A DNA stretch of 64,000 bases from NCBI RefSeq assembly GCF_003996985.1, contig NZ_RJJX01000013.1, forward strand, positions 1 to 64,000, read 5' to 3'. Of the stretch, positions 9,868-17,729 are shown in pieces; the first letter of the stretch is position 1, and every line of letters begins with the position of its first letter. The stretch comes from Ancylomarina longa. GTDB lineage: Bacteria > Bacteroidota > Bacteroidia > Bacteroidales > Marinifilaceae. The notes below the pieces were generated by a model. That model did no database searches and had not been told where the DNA came from. It was given only the letters and a program-made list of their open reading frames with translations. The position numbers and the translations under genes are program-made.

Positions 9868-9901
9868 GAAAAAAAGGGAAGCTTTAAGTAGCTTCCCTTT
9901 G
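9868..9901 (-). terminator. Intrinsic terminator after fmt
   Basis: AAAGGGAAGC and GCTTCCCTTT pair around a short loop. On the minus strand the 3' arm continues into a U-tract (A-run 9870-9876 on the plus strand). It lies directly after the fmt stop at 9906. Confidence 0.85.
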
Positions 9902-9905
9902 AATA

Positions 9906-10868
9906 TTATAAATGATAATTGGATATTTGTTGAAATCCACGGAGAAAATCTTCTGTTTTCATTCGTTTCTTTCCAGATTGTTGCAATTCTGTAATGTTGA
10001 GGAATCCACCTTTTACTGCTACTTTTAAGTAAGATTTACCATCTGTAATCAATGTTCCAATTTTTTCAGAATGTTGATTTGGCTCTTTTCTTGAGCTAAA
10101 GATCTTTAATCCAATTTTTTTTCCTTCATCATTAGGTAATAATTCTGTCCAGGCGGCAGGATAAGGACTCAGACCGCGGATTAAATTATGTATGTTTGCT
10201 ATATCTTTAGACCAATCTATTTTACAATCTTCTTTGAAAATTTTAGGGGCAGATTTTAATACTTCACTATTGGAATTGTAGTTTTCCTGAGGTATTTGCT
10301 TATAATCTCCGCACTCAATTGCTTGTATTGTTTTTACAACTAAATTGGCACCAACATTCATGAGTTTGTCATGAATGATTTCTACATTATCATTTTCTGC
10401 AATATCAATTTTTTCCTGAAAAAGAATGTTACCAGTATCAATTTCGTGTTGTAGTAAAAAAGTGGAAACACCTGTTTCTTTATCTCCATTTATGATTGCC
10501 CAGTTGATTGGTGCAGCACCACGATATTGCGGTAATAGAGATGCATGAAGATTTAAGGTTCCATATTTTGGCATATTCCAAACCATCTCCGGTAACATTT
10601 TAAAGGCAACTACCACTTGAATATCGGCTTTTAATTCCCTAAGAGCATTCAGGAACTCTTCATTTCTGAATTTTTCTGGCTGAAGAATGGGAAGTTCTTT
10701 TTGTACTGCAAATTTTTTAACAGCAGCTTCTTTCAGCTTTTGACCTCTTCCTGCCGGTTTATCCGGATTGGTAACCACACCAACTACATTACAACCAGCA
10801 TTTATTAATGCCTCTAAGGGAGCTACAGCAAAATCGGGAGTTCCCATATATACAATTCGTAAACTCAT
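9906..10868 (-). CDS. fmt: Methionyl-tRNA formyltransferase
   Basis: Formylates initiator Met-tRNA using 10-formyl-tetrahydrofolate. The N-terminal formyltransferase Rossmann domain (MSLRIVYMGTPDFAV) carries the catalytic N106, H108 and D144 in NLHASLLPQYRG and HEIDTGNIL, at the E. coli numbering. The tRNA-binding C-terminal domain follows from about 205. The 320-residue length is normal. The start lies one base after the stop of the DUF5522 mini-gene, so the two are translationally close. Together with the LptF/G permease they form an operon ended by the hairpin at 9868-9901. Confidence 0.97.
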   Translation of the reverse strand: MSLRIVYMGTPDFAVAPLEALINAGCNVVGVVTNPDKPAGRGQKLKEAAVKKFAVQKELPILQPEKFRNEEFLNALRELKADIQVVVAFKMLPEMVWNMPKYGTLNLHASLLPQYRGAAPINWAIINGDKETGVSTFLLQHEIDTGNILFQEKIDIAENDNVEIIHDKLMNVGANLVVKTIQAIECGDYKQIPQENYNSNSEVLKSAPKIFKEDCKIDWSKDIANIHNLIRGLSPYPAAWTELLPNDEGKKIGLKIFSSRKEPNQHSEKIGTLITDGKSYLKVAVKGGFLNITELQQSGKKRMKTEDFLRGFQQISNYHL

Positions 10869-10869
10869 G

Positions 10870-11040
10870 TTATTCCTCTTTTAAAGTTCGGTTTCCCTTG
10901 TTGTGTTTTGGAAAATAGGGACAATGCTTACAACCATTTCCACAGCAATACCCTCGTTCACTTAAATATTTCTTAGTTAGAATCCGATATCCTTGCGGAC
11001 TCATATAATAGTCAATATCTGGCTTTAAATCATCAAACAT
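10870..11040 (-). CDS. DUF5522 family small protein
   Basis: A 56-residue ORF starting at ATG 11040 (MFDDLKPDIDYYMSPQGYRI) and ending one base before the fmt start. The centre YLSERGYCCGNGCKHCPY is the hallmark of DUF5522: aromatic start, R-G-Y-C-C-G-x-G-C-x-H-C-P-Y. The four cysteines and one histidine look like a metal-binding knuckle. The family's biochemical role is unknown to me. It is only 35 bases after the LptF/G stop. Tight packing against fmt suggests co-expression. Confidence 0.88.
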   Translation of the reverse strand: MFDDLKPDIDYYMSPQGYRILTKKYLSERGYCCGNGCKHCPYFPKHNKGNRTLKEE

Positions 11041-11075
11041 ATTTTTCTTAATTCATATAAATGGAGGCATAACTA

Positions 11076-12545
11076 TTAGTTATCCGCAGAGGATTTCCTT
11101 TTAAGAAGTTGAAATGGATTCAATTTTTTTAAGAAATCGATATAATTTTCAATATTGAATAAGGTGGAATCAGTAGTTGCTTTATAGGTTAAAATGATTC
11201 CCAGAGGCATAATAATAATTGTAGATGTCCACATTCCCCAAAATGGTTGCATAACCAATTCTTTAGAAAAACGTTCTGCAGTCATTGAAATAATGTAATA
11301 AATAATAAAGAATAATACAGAAATTATCACAGGCATTCCAAGTCCGCCTTTGCGTATAATAGCACCTAAAGGTGCACCGATAAAAAAGAAAATTAAACAT
11401 GCGAAAGATAAGGTGAATTTTCGATGCCATTCATTTTTGTATTTTTGAATCCATTTTGTACTGGCGATAAATTCCTGGTCTTTTCGTGAAACATTTTCTC
11501 TAGCTTTTCGCGCATAACTTAAAGCATTACTGATAGAAGTAAGCTTTTTATTTACACTCAATGAAGAAAATAAAGAATCCACATCTGAAGTCTTTGCTAA
11601 TAATTTCTTTCGTTTGATGCTATCTGTTCTCAGGCTTTTCATTTCCTTTCGGAAATAGTATTTTGCAATTAGTGATTTCCCGAAGTTTTCTTTTTTCTTC
11701 AAAAGGCCATTTTCTAAAGAATCTTTTTGATTTTCCAGCTGAGTAAGATTTAGCATTCTGTAGCTATTCTTAAACTTGTCTTCATCGGTTCTATGCAATT
11801 CATTTCCAGGTAATGCAATACTGGTTCTGTATGCGCCAAATTTAATCCTTCGAAAAGGATGATGTTTATTTCTTCTTCTAATTTTTTGACGAACCTCCTC
11901 ATAAATGTTTCCACTATAAAGTGTAAGATTCATCGTTAATTTATCTGCTGATGTAATCATGGTTCCGGAATCAGCAACAGTAACATTGGTGTTGCCACGA
12001 TTTTCACGATGATCGTAAATTAACAGATCATACAACATACCGGATTGTTTATCTATTTTTCCAACTTTAATACTAAATTTTGGTAAGTCATTTGTGAAGA
12101 TGCCTTCTTTGAGAATTAATTCAGGGTTTTGTCTTTTTATATCATATAGTAATGAACTTGTCTTAAGGGAGGCAATGGGCATTATATTATTGGAAAAGAA
12201 AAATGCTCCCAAACTGATTAAAATAACCAAAATTGTGAGAGGCTTCATAATTCTTTGAAGCGAGATTCCTGCAGCTTTCATTGCAGTTAATTCATAGTTT
12301 TCACCCATATTCCCGAATGCCATAATGGAAGCAAGAAGAATAGCAAGTGGAAGCGCCATAGGAACAAGGGTTGCCGAAACATAAAATAAGAATTCAGCAA
12401 TAACTGTCCATTCTAATCCTTTTCCAACAAATTCATCGATAAACCTCCACAAGAACTGCATTAACAGCACAAACATACATATCAAAAATGTAAAAGCTAA
12501 AGGTCCTAAAAAACTTTTAAGAATAAAGGAGTGTAATCGTTTCAT
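11076..12545 (-). CDS. LptF/LptG family permease (YjgP/YjgQ)
   Basis: Inner-membrane permease of the Lpt machinery that extracts lipopolysaccharide from the inner membrane for export. The 489 residues begin with a basic stretch and a helix (about 12-30). Further helices lie near 55-75 and 95-115, followed by a large periplasmic region and three C-terminal helices (about 375-395, 402-420 and 432-450). ELTAMKAAGISLQRI after the second helix is typical of the LptF/G coupling region. The periplasmic part includes a long basic, coiled-coil-like segment (about 265-360), longer than in E. coli LptF/G. F and G cannot be told apart here. It is the first gene of an operon with DUF5522 and fmt. Confidence 0.88.
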   Translation of the reverse strand: MKRLHSFILKSFLGPLAFTFLICMFVLLMQFLWRFIDEFVGKGLEWTVIAEFLFYVSATLVPMALPLAILLASIMAFGNMGENYELTAMKAAGISLQRIMKPLTILVILISLGAFFFSNNIMPIASLKTSSLLYDIKRQNPELILKEGIFTNDLPKFSIKVGKIDKQSGMLYDLLIYDHRENRGNTNVTVADSGTMITSADKLTMNLTLYSGNIYEEVRQKIRRRNKHHPFRRIKFGAYRTSIALPGNELHRTDEDKFKNSYRMLNLTQLENQKDSLENGLLKKKENFGKSLIAKYYFRKEMKSLRTDSIKRKKLLAKTSDVDSLFSSLSVNKKLTSISNALSYARKARENVSRKDQEFIASTKWIQKYKNEWHRKFTLSFACLIFFFIGAPLGAIIRKGGLGMPVIISVLFFIIYYIISMTAERFSKELVMQPFWGMWTSTIIIMPLGIILTYKATTDSTLFNIENYIDFLKKLNPFQLLKRKSSADN

Positions 12546-12630
12546 TGGGTAAAATATTGATTTAATAAGCTTTGATAGTTACCAATTTATATGCTACAAA
12601 TTATAAGTATATCAGAACTAAATTATCATC

Positions 12631-12668
12631 TAAAAAATAAGACCAATAACGAAAAGAAACTGGTCTTA
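12631..12668 (-). terminator. Intrinsic terminator after the START-like gene
   Basis: TAAGACCA and TGGTCTTA pair across a 15-base loop. On the minus strand the 3' arm runs into a U-rich tail (A-run at 12632-12637). It ends the 12724-13098 gene before the LptF/G gene. Confidence 0.7.
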
Positions 12669-12723
12669 GAGCTTACAAAAATAAGCTATTTTTTCAGGAT
12701 TTGAGGATAGGTGGTGCTAAAAT

Positions 12724-13098
12724 TTATATACCCAATACATGCTTTAATTCGGCTATTTGTGAATCCCATAATTCGATGCTTTCATCAATTTCGTCTTCCT
12801 CAGCAAAATCAGTAATAATTAAGGATAGATCATTGGTAAGTGCATCTATTTCAAGACGAAATTCAAAATAAGCTTCCTCGTCCTCACTTTCTGTCCATTT
12901 AAATCGAACTAATCGATTATCCTTTTTAGTTAAGAGCTGCGCTTCCTGCTCTGATCCATCCCAAAAAAAAGTGAAATTTTTCCCTTTTTGATTCACATCA
13001 TCGGCAAACCATTCGGATAAACCACTTGCTGTGCTTAATCTATCAAAAATAACTTTTTGGGAAGCTTGCAATACATATTCAAGTTCAAATTTTTTCAT
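12724..13098 (-). CDS. START-like domain protein (SRPBCC superfamily)
   Basis: A 124-residue cytoplasmic protein whose start, KKFELEYVLQASQKVIFDRL, and the following SGLSEWFADDV and FFWDGSEQEA match the Bacteroidota START-like/AHSA1-type helix-grip fold. It has a single domain, is very acidic overall and has no catalytic motif. Such proteins are thought to bind hydrophobic ligands, but no substrate is known for this family. It stands alone, with its own terminator, between the Lpt/fmt operon and the tRNA genes. The 13099-13374 gap upstream shows no gene. Confidence 0.8.
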   Translation of the reverse strand: MKKFELEYVLQASQKVIFDRLSTASGLSEWFADDVNQKGKNFTFFWDGSEQEAQLLTKKDNRLVRFKWTESEDEEAYFEFRLEIDALTNDLSLIITDFAEEDEIDESIELWDSQIAELKHVLGI

Positions 13099-13374
13099 TT
13101 ATTGGGGCTTATAATTGTTATATTAAAATCAGAAAATATGCAAAAACCATTAGAAATAAATACTGGTTTTTGGAATTTGTTAAGCGTAAATTTAAATTTT
13201 GTCGCAAGATACTCAAGAATAAGTAATTTAAAAAAGAGAATTACAAAGTTTAACCATTACCATATTGTTAATATTAAGAATTCTCACGGATAAATTGACC
13301 TTTATAAGGTAATGAAAATTTTAGACTTGATTATGCAAAAAGAAATTGCGAGTCCTAATAAAAAAATGGAAATT

Positions 13375-13415
13375 GATTTTTTATTAATGAAAAAGGATTT
13401 TATATTTGCACCGCA
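13375..13415 (+). promoter_or_regulatory. tRNA-Met promoter block, copy 1
   Basis: A 41-base block identical to 13654-13694. It contains TATATTTG (13401-13408), a perfect match to the Bacteroidota -7 consensus TAnnTTTG, placed about 20 bases before the tRNA. Confidence 0.75.
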
Positions 13416-13426
13416 TTAGAAAAATT

Positions 13427-13500
13427 GGCGAGGTAGCTCAGTTGGTTAGAGCGCATGATTCATAATCATGAGGTCGGCGGTTCAACCCCGCCTCTCGCTA
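13427..13500 (+). tRNA. tRNA-Met (anticodon CAT), copy 1
   Basis: A 74-base cloverleaf: acceptor GGCGAGG with TCTCGCT (G-U pairs at both ends), D-stem GCTC/GAGC, anticodon stem CATGA/TCATG with loop TTCATAA (anticodon CAT), five-base variable loop, T-stem GGCGG/CCGCC with loop TTCAACC, discriminator A. CCA is not encoded. The G1-U72 pair and lack of three G-C pairs in the anticodon stem argue for elongator Met rather than initiator. A lysidine-modified tRNA-Ile cannot be wholly excluded. Confidence 0.95.
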
Positions 13501-13507
13501 CTAAGGA

Positions 13508-13544
13508 AGAAACGAAATTGATTGGTTCAGTTTCGTTTTTTTTT
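13508..13544 (+). terminator. Terminator after tRNA-Met copy 1
   Basis: AAACGAAA and TTTCGTTT pair around a 13-base loop, followed by a run of nine T. It starts eight bases after the tRNA. Confidence 0.8.
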
Positions 13545-13653
13545 GCATTAGAAATTGTTTTAGTTATATTAAAAAATATTAACAGGTGATAAATCTGTGA
13601 TTGAGCGAGTTTGCATGGGACGAGAGTTTTTCTGAAAAGTTTTTTGTCCGAAA

Positions 13654-13694
13654 GATTTTTTATTAATGAAAAAGGATTTTATATTTGCACCGCA
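13654..13694 (+). promoter_or_regulatory. tRNA-Met promoter block, copy 2
   Basis: Identical over 41 bases to 13375-13415, with the -7 box TATATTTG at 13680-13687. The bases between this block and the tRNA differ between copies, so the promoter core itself has been kept. Confidence 0.75.
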
Positions 13695-13707
13695 ATCACG
13701 CAAAAAT

Positions 13708-13781
13708 GGCGAGGTAGCTCAGTTGGTTAGAGCGCATGATTCATAATCATGAGGTCGGCGGTTCAACCCCGCCTCTCGCTA
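13708..13781 (+). tRNA. tRNA-Met (anticodon CAT), copy 2
   Basis: Base-for-base identical to the tRNA at 13427-13500 and in the same orientation, 207 bases downstream. Each copy has its own promoter block and its own, unrelated terminator, so this is a complete duplicated transcription unit and not a processed tandem. Confidence 0.95.
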
Positions 13782-13782
13782 C

Positions 13783-13818
13783 AAAAGGGAAATAAGGAAA
13801 CTTGTTTCCCTTTTTTTA
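13783..13818 (+). terminator. Terminator after tRNA-Met copy 2
   Basis: AAAGGGAAA and TTTCCCTTT pair around a 12-base loop, followed by seven T. The stem sequence differs from that of copy 1. Confidence 0.85.
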
Positions 13819-13864
13819 TAAAAATATTTATCCAATTCGATAACTTAAAAGGGATTGGATATTT

Positions 13865-13872
13865 TATCTTTG
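13865..13872 (+). promoter_or_regulatory. -7 promoter box of the DUF4494 gene
   Basis: TATCTTTG matches TAnnTTTG exactly and would start transcription about 25 bases before the ATG at 13904. No clear -33 box is seen. Confidence 0.5.
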
Positions 13873-13903
13873 CTATCCTTTAAAAAATTAAAATTTCTAT
13901 ATC

Positions 13904-14410
13904 ATGACAAATAATTGGTTTGAATGCAAGGTGAAGTATGTTAAAATGGACGAAGTATCAGGAAAAGAAAAAAAAGTTTCTGCTCCCTATCTAGTAGATG
14001 CTATGTCTTTTACCGAAGCTGAAGCGAGAATACATAAAGAATTGGAGCAAATGATTAGCGGGGACTTTAATGTTACTAATATCAGTAAATCGAATGTAAT
14101 TGAGTTATTCCCGAATGAGAATGGGGATCGTTGGTTTAAAGCTAAAGTTGCCTTTGTAGATGTTGATGAAGCTTCAGGAAAAGAGAAGAAAACCAATCAA
14201 TACATGTTAGCAGAAGCTAATAACGTGAAGCAAGCCTACGAATTTTTGGAAGAGTGTTTGAGCGATATGATCGTTCCTTACGAGATTCCTGCAATTACCG
14301 AAAGTCCGATTTTAGATGTCTTTCCTTTTTTTAATGATGGCGAAGAAGCTATTCCTGAAAATTTAAAACCGATTTCAGAAATTGAATCCAACAGTAATGA
14401 ATTTGAATAA
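13904..14410 (+). CDS. DUF4494 family protein
   Basis: A 168-residue acidic cytoplasmic protein that matches DUF4494 throughout. The sequence is an internal duplication. Residues 5-45 (WFECKVKYVKMDEVSGKEKK followed by LVDAMSFTEAEARI) and 77-120 (WFKAKVAFVDVDEASGKEKK followed by AEANNVKQAYEFLEE) align closely. The family motif ESPILDVFPF follows near 133-142. The family is restricted to Bacteroidota and of unknown function; its two similar halves suggest a pseudo-twofold fold. It is a monocistronic gene with its own promoter box and terminator. Confidence 0.9.
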   Translation: MTNNWFECKVKYVKMDEVSGKEKKVSAPYLVDAMSFTEAEARIHKELEQMISGDFNVTNISKSNVIELFPNENGDRWFKAKVAFVDVDEASGKEKKTNQYMLAEANNVKQAYEFLEECLSDMIVPYEIPAITESPILDVFPFFNDGEEAIPENLKPISEIESNSNEFE

Positions 14411-14458
14411 TTATTGATTGTTGATGTCAAAACGACAATTTACATTATAGAATTTTTG

Positions 14459-14500
14459 AGAGAGGTTGATCCGTTTATTCGGTTTCATCCTCTTTTTTTA
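14459..14500 (+). terminator. Terminator after the DUF4494 gene
   Basis: An imperfect hairpin pairs GAGAGG with CCTCTT and inner CCG with CGG, and is followed by seven T. Confidence 0.7.
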
Positions 14501-14553
14501 GTGGATAAATTGATTAAATTTAGACTAATTTATTGTTCTTAAAAGATAAAAAA

Positions 14554-15039
14554 ATGTCGAAGATTAGTTTTAAGCCAATAGGTATCATACATACCATTTT
14601 CCAAACTATTGAAAATATGCCCATACAACCGATGGGAGCAAAGGGTGTAAAAGCAAAAATTGTATTACAAGACGAATTTGCCTCTGGCTTAAAAGATTTG
14701 GAAGAATTTACCCATCTTATTTTAGTTTATCATTTTCATGAAGTAAAAGGATACAAGCTACGCGTTACTCCTTTTATGGATCAGGAAGAGCGTGGATTAT
14801 TTGCAACAAGAGCTCCTCGTCGACCGAATGCTATTGGGATTTCTATAGTTCAACTCCTCGAGATAAAAGATAATGTCTTGTATATTGAAGATGCAGATAT
14901 GCTGGATGGGACACCATTACTGGATATTAAACCTTTCTTTGCGGAATTCGATAATCGGGAAAACACAAGTTCTGGTTGGCTAGATCGAAAATGGGAAGAA
15001 AAAAATAGAAATTTAAAATCGGATGAGAGATTTAAATAA
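14554..15039 (+). CDS. trmO: tRNA (t6A37 N6)-methyltransferase TrmO (TsaA-like)
   Basis: S-adenosylmethionine-dependent N6-methylation of t6A at position 37 of tRNA-Thr, by the TrmO/TsaA/VirR-like beta-barrel fold. The hallmark FATRAPRRPNAIGISIVQLL and DMLDGTPLLDIKPF, the SAM and active-site regions of the family, are both present. The start is ATG at 14554 (MSKISFKPIG), preceded by an A-rich leader; a TTG at 14533 would add seven unconserved residues. At 161 residues it is the compact single-domain form. The t6A-forming enzyme TsaD, which makes its substrate modification, is coded at the far end of the window. Confidence 0.9.
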   Translation: MSKISFKPIGIIHTIFQTIENMPIQPMGAKGVKAKIVLQDEFASGLKDLEEFTHLILVYHFHEVKGYKLRVTPFMDQEERGLFATRAPRRPNAIGISIVQLLEIKDNVLYIEDADMLDGTPLLDIKPFFAEFDNRENTSSGWLDRKWEEKNRNLKSDERFK

Positions 15040-15083
15040 AAAAAGTAAGCTTAGGAATAAATTGAATTAACTTTTAAATGGCA

Positions 15084-16118
15084 CTAGCTATTAATTACTA
15101 AATCTTTTAAGCATTGTATCCATTTGGGATGATCGTTCAGACTTTCAACAAGAACTAATTTTTCTCCTCCATTTTTTTTAAATAATTCCCGGTATTCAAT
15201 TCCAATTTCAACCGTAGTTTCTAAACAGTCGGCAACAAATGCAGGGCTGAAGATCAAGAGATTTTTACTTCCATTTTTGGCTTGTTCTGTTACAATTTTA
15301 TCTGAAAATGGTTCTAACCAATTTTTATTCAGGCGGGATTGGAAGGCAACGGTATATTTTTCTTTTGGGATGTTGAGTTTTTTGGCCAATAATCTACTGG
15401 TCTCAAAACAAGTAGCACGGTAACAAAAATAATCTGTTGAGCGATCATATTGTTCGTGACATTTACAATCTAAACAATTTCTGTCAGGATGAACTTTGTT
15501 GATTTGTCTTACAGGTAGTCCATGATAGGAAAAGACAAAATGATCGAATTTATTCAAATCATATTTTTGAGCTTTGTCTACGATCGTGTTCAGAAATCCA
15601 TCATGGTCAAAAAATTGCTTGACAAATTTTATTTCCGGAATCACTTCCCAGGTTTTTATAATCTCCATCGTTTTTTCAAGAGTAGAGCCAGTAGTAGAAG
15701 ATGCATAATGAGGATACATAGGAAGAATAATCAGCTTTTCGGGAATATCTTTTCTGATCTTTTCCAAAACCTTATTCATGGATGGTTGCTGATATCGCAT
15801 CGCTAATTCCACTTTGAAATTTTCCTGTAACTCCGCTTGAAGTAGTTCTTTTACTTTCTCTCCATAAATCATAAGTGGAGAACCTTGCTTTGTCCAAAGT
15901 TTTTTATAGATTTTAGAGGATTCTTTTGCACGAAATGGAACAATAATGAGATTTACTAATATTTTCCGAAGTAACCAGGGAATATCAATAACCCTCCTGT
16001 CATTTAAAAACTCAAAAAGATAGCTTCGAACATCAGATACATTGGGACTTTTTGGTGTTCCAAGATTAAGAAGTAAAACGGTAGTTTTTTTGGGCATAGC
16101 TAATTTTGGATTAGACAA
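15084..16118 (-). CDS. hemH: Ferrochelatase
   Basis: Inserts Fe2+ into protoporphyrin IX, the last step of protoheme synthesis. The N-terminal LLLNLGTP, the active-site VFSYHGLP (H199) and the second conserved acidic site SPAFVADCLETTVEIG (E300) are all present. A cysteine-rich insert (NCLDCKCHEQ, about 214-223, and FCYRATCFE) between them is common in Bacteroidota ferrochelatases. The 344-residue length is normal. ATG at 16118 or 16097 could start it. It lies 105 bases after hemF, completing a small heme cluster. Confidence 0.95.
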   Translation of the reverse strand: MSNPKLAMPKKTTVLLLNLGTPKSPNVSDVRSYLFEFLNDRRVIDIPWLLRKILVNLIIVPFRAKESSKIYKKLWTKQGSPLMIYGEKVKELLQAELQENFKVELAMRYQQPSMNKVLEKIRKDIPEKLIILPMYPHYASSTTGSTLEKTMEIIKTWEVIPEIKFVKQFFDHDGFLNTIVDKAQKYDLNKFDHFVFSYHGLPVRQINKVHPDRNCLDCKCHEQYDRSTDYFCYRATCFETSRLLAKKLNIPKEKYTVAFQSRLNKNWLEPFSDKIVTEQAKNGSKNLLIFSPAFVADCLETTVEIGIEYRELFKKNGGEKLVLVESLNDHPKWIQCLKDLVINS

Positions 16119-16223
16119 ATTAACAAGGAGATATTGCCATTATATTTTCCAGATGAAAGTACAAAAATTTTCTCTTGAATAGTAATACAAATGGCTAGCT
16201 AAATTATTCGATGGCTCAGATTA

Positions 16224-17171
16224 TTATTGCGAGATCCAATCTATTTCTTTTTTAAGCAAGTGTAAGGTTTGTTCCTCCTTCGAAGCTTTTTCAATAGGAT
16301 ATTCATACGTCCATTTCACCTCAGGTGGCATGCTAACCAAAATAGACTCGGTTCTGCCATTAGTATCCAGACCAAATTTAGTGCCTTTATCCATTACCAG
16401 ATTGAACTCCACATATCTGCCTCTGCGATGTAATTGCCAATCTTTTTCTTGTGCAGAATAGTTTCTACTGGAATTCTGCTCCATAATATCACAGTATAAG
16501 GGAGCAAATAAATTGCCAATCTCCATCACAAAATCAAACAGCTGTTTTTTGCTTTGCCCGTTTGCACCATTTAAATGATCAAAGAAAATTCCTCCAATAC
16601 CTCTGGTTTCTTTTCTAAAGGGAAGATAAAAGTAATCATCAGCCCAAGCTTTAAAGTTAGAATAGTACTCAGCATCGTATTTATCACATACTTCCTTCAG
16701 TTTTTGATGGAAATATTTGGCTTGCTTCCGATCAATATAAATAGGAGTAAGATCAATACCTCCACCAAACCAATAACTACCATCGGGCAGTTCGAAATAT
16801 CGAACGTTCATATGAATAATAGGAACATGGGGATTTTCGGGGTGCATTATTAAGGATACTCCGGTAGCAAAAAATTCATCTTCCTGCAATTGCAACTTCT
16901 GCTTTATTTTCTCTGGCAGCTGACCATGCACTGCAGAAAAATTAACGCCGCCTTTTTCAATAATATTTCCGCCTTGAATTACCCGGCTTCGTCCACCACC
17001 ACCGCCTTCACGCTTCCAGTTGTTTTCTGTAAACTTAGCTTTGCCATCGGTATTTTCGATGGATTTAGTAATTCTATCCTGTAGTTTCTTAAATGCTTCT
17101 GCGATCTGATTCTTTTGCATAGGTATTTCTGTTGTGCTGTTTGAGGAGGATACAATGGGATTGCTGATCAT
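16224..17171 (-). CDS. hemF: Oxygen-dependent coproporphyrinogen III oxidase
   Basis: Oxidative decarboxylation of coproporphyrinogen III to protoporphyrinogen IX using O2. HemF signatures are strong: WKREGGGGGRSRV, FSAVHG, MHPENPHVPIIHMNVRY, FGGGIDLTP and the C-terminal LHRRGRYVEFNLVMDKGTKF. The 315-residue length is normal. The ATG at 17171 overlaps the stop of the upstream membrane-protein gene (ATGA), favouring translational coupling. An internal ATG at residue 18 is a possible alternative because the first 17 residues are serine/threonine-rich and unconserved. The oxygen-dependent enzyme implies at least microaerobic heme synthesis. Confidence 0.96.
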   Translation of the reverse strand: MISNPIVSSSNSTTEIPMQKNQIAEAFKKLQDRITKSIENTDGKAKFTENNWKREGGGGGRSRVIQGGNIIEKGGVNFSAVHGQLPEKIKQKLQLQEDEFFATGVSLIMHPENPHVPIIHMNVRYFELPDGSYWFGGGIDLTPIYIDRKQAKYFHQKLKEVCDKYDAEYYSNFKAWADDYFYLPFRKETRGIGGIFFDHLNGANGQSKKQLFDFVMEIGNLFAPLYCDIMEQNSSRNYSAQEKDWQLHRRGRYVEFNLVMDKGTKFGLDTNGRTESILVSMPPEVKWTYEYPIEKASKEEQTLHLLKKEIDWISQ

Positions 17172-17479
17172 GGAGTTGGAGTACTCTTTTTTTTTGGTAA
17201 AAAGCGACCAAGCATTTTCTTTTCGAATCTCCAGAAGAATTCAAACTGCCCCAACAGACTTCCTACGATAATGAGTAGAACCTGATAGCTAGGGGTTATT
17301 ATGAGTATACTCAATACAATTTTAATGATCAAATTAGTATCTGGCCCTATAGAAAGATATTCAAATACGAACTTGCGCGCCGTAACGGCAAGGCTACCAG
17401 TAACAGAGAAGGCGATGAAAATAAGTACCAAGCGTATGTTAGAAGTAACTCCCCATCTCCTTTTAAGTTTTTCAAACAT
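17168..17479 (-). CDS. Small membrane protein, DUF6787-like, coupled to hemF
   Basis: 103 residues starting MFEKLKRRWGVTSNIRLVLI, with two hydrophobic segments (about 17-36 and 49-74) and a basic tail KKKSTPTP. The LKxRWGxTSNxxLxLIFIxFxxTG start resembles a small Bacteroidota family that I recall as DUF6787. It overlaps hemF by four bases (ATGA) and probably leads the heme operon. A role in heme or porphyrin membrane handling is only suggested by the coupling. Confidence 0.75.
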   Translation of the reverse strand: MFEKLKRRWGVTSNIRLVLIFIAFSVTGSLAVTARKFVFEYLSIGPDTNLIIKIVLSILIITPSYQVLLIIVGSLLGQFEFFWRFEKKMLGRFLPKKKSTPTP

Positions 17480-17664
17480 GAATTTTTATTTAGAATAGTT
17501 TTGAATAAGACAAATATAGTATAAAAATACTTTTAGGTCTGAAATAGGAGATGAAATTTCTGTTTGATTTCATTGATGTATAGATAGGAAACGACATAAA
17601 CATTTACAATTTAAATCGATAGTATGGATTTTTAGGACCTTTTGCGAAAGCAGTGGAGTTTGCA

Positions 17665-17700
17665 TAAAAAAAGAGCTATCGAAATAGTATCGATAGCTCT
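17665..17700 (-). terminator. Intrinsic terminator after the POT transporter
   Basis: A perfect 10-base-pair stem (AGAGCTATCG with CGATAGCTCT) on a 9-base loop runs into a U-tract on the minus strand, about 30 bases after the transporter stop. Confidence 0.9.
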
Positions 17701-17729
17701 GGAATTATTTAATAGAATCGAGTTCCTAT

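Noticed and set aside
13057..13293. Plus-strand ORF beginning inside the START-like gene
   Set aside because: It starts antisense to a supported gene, is rich in chance codons and has no recognisable family.
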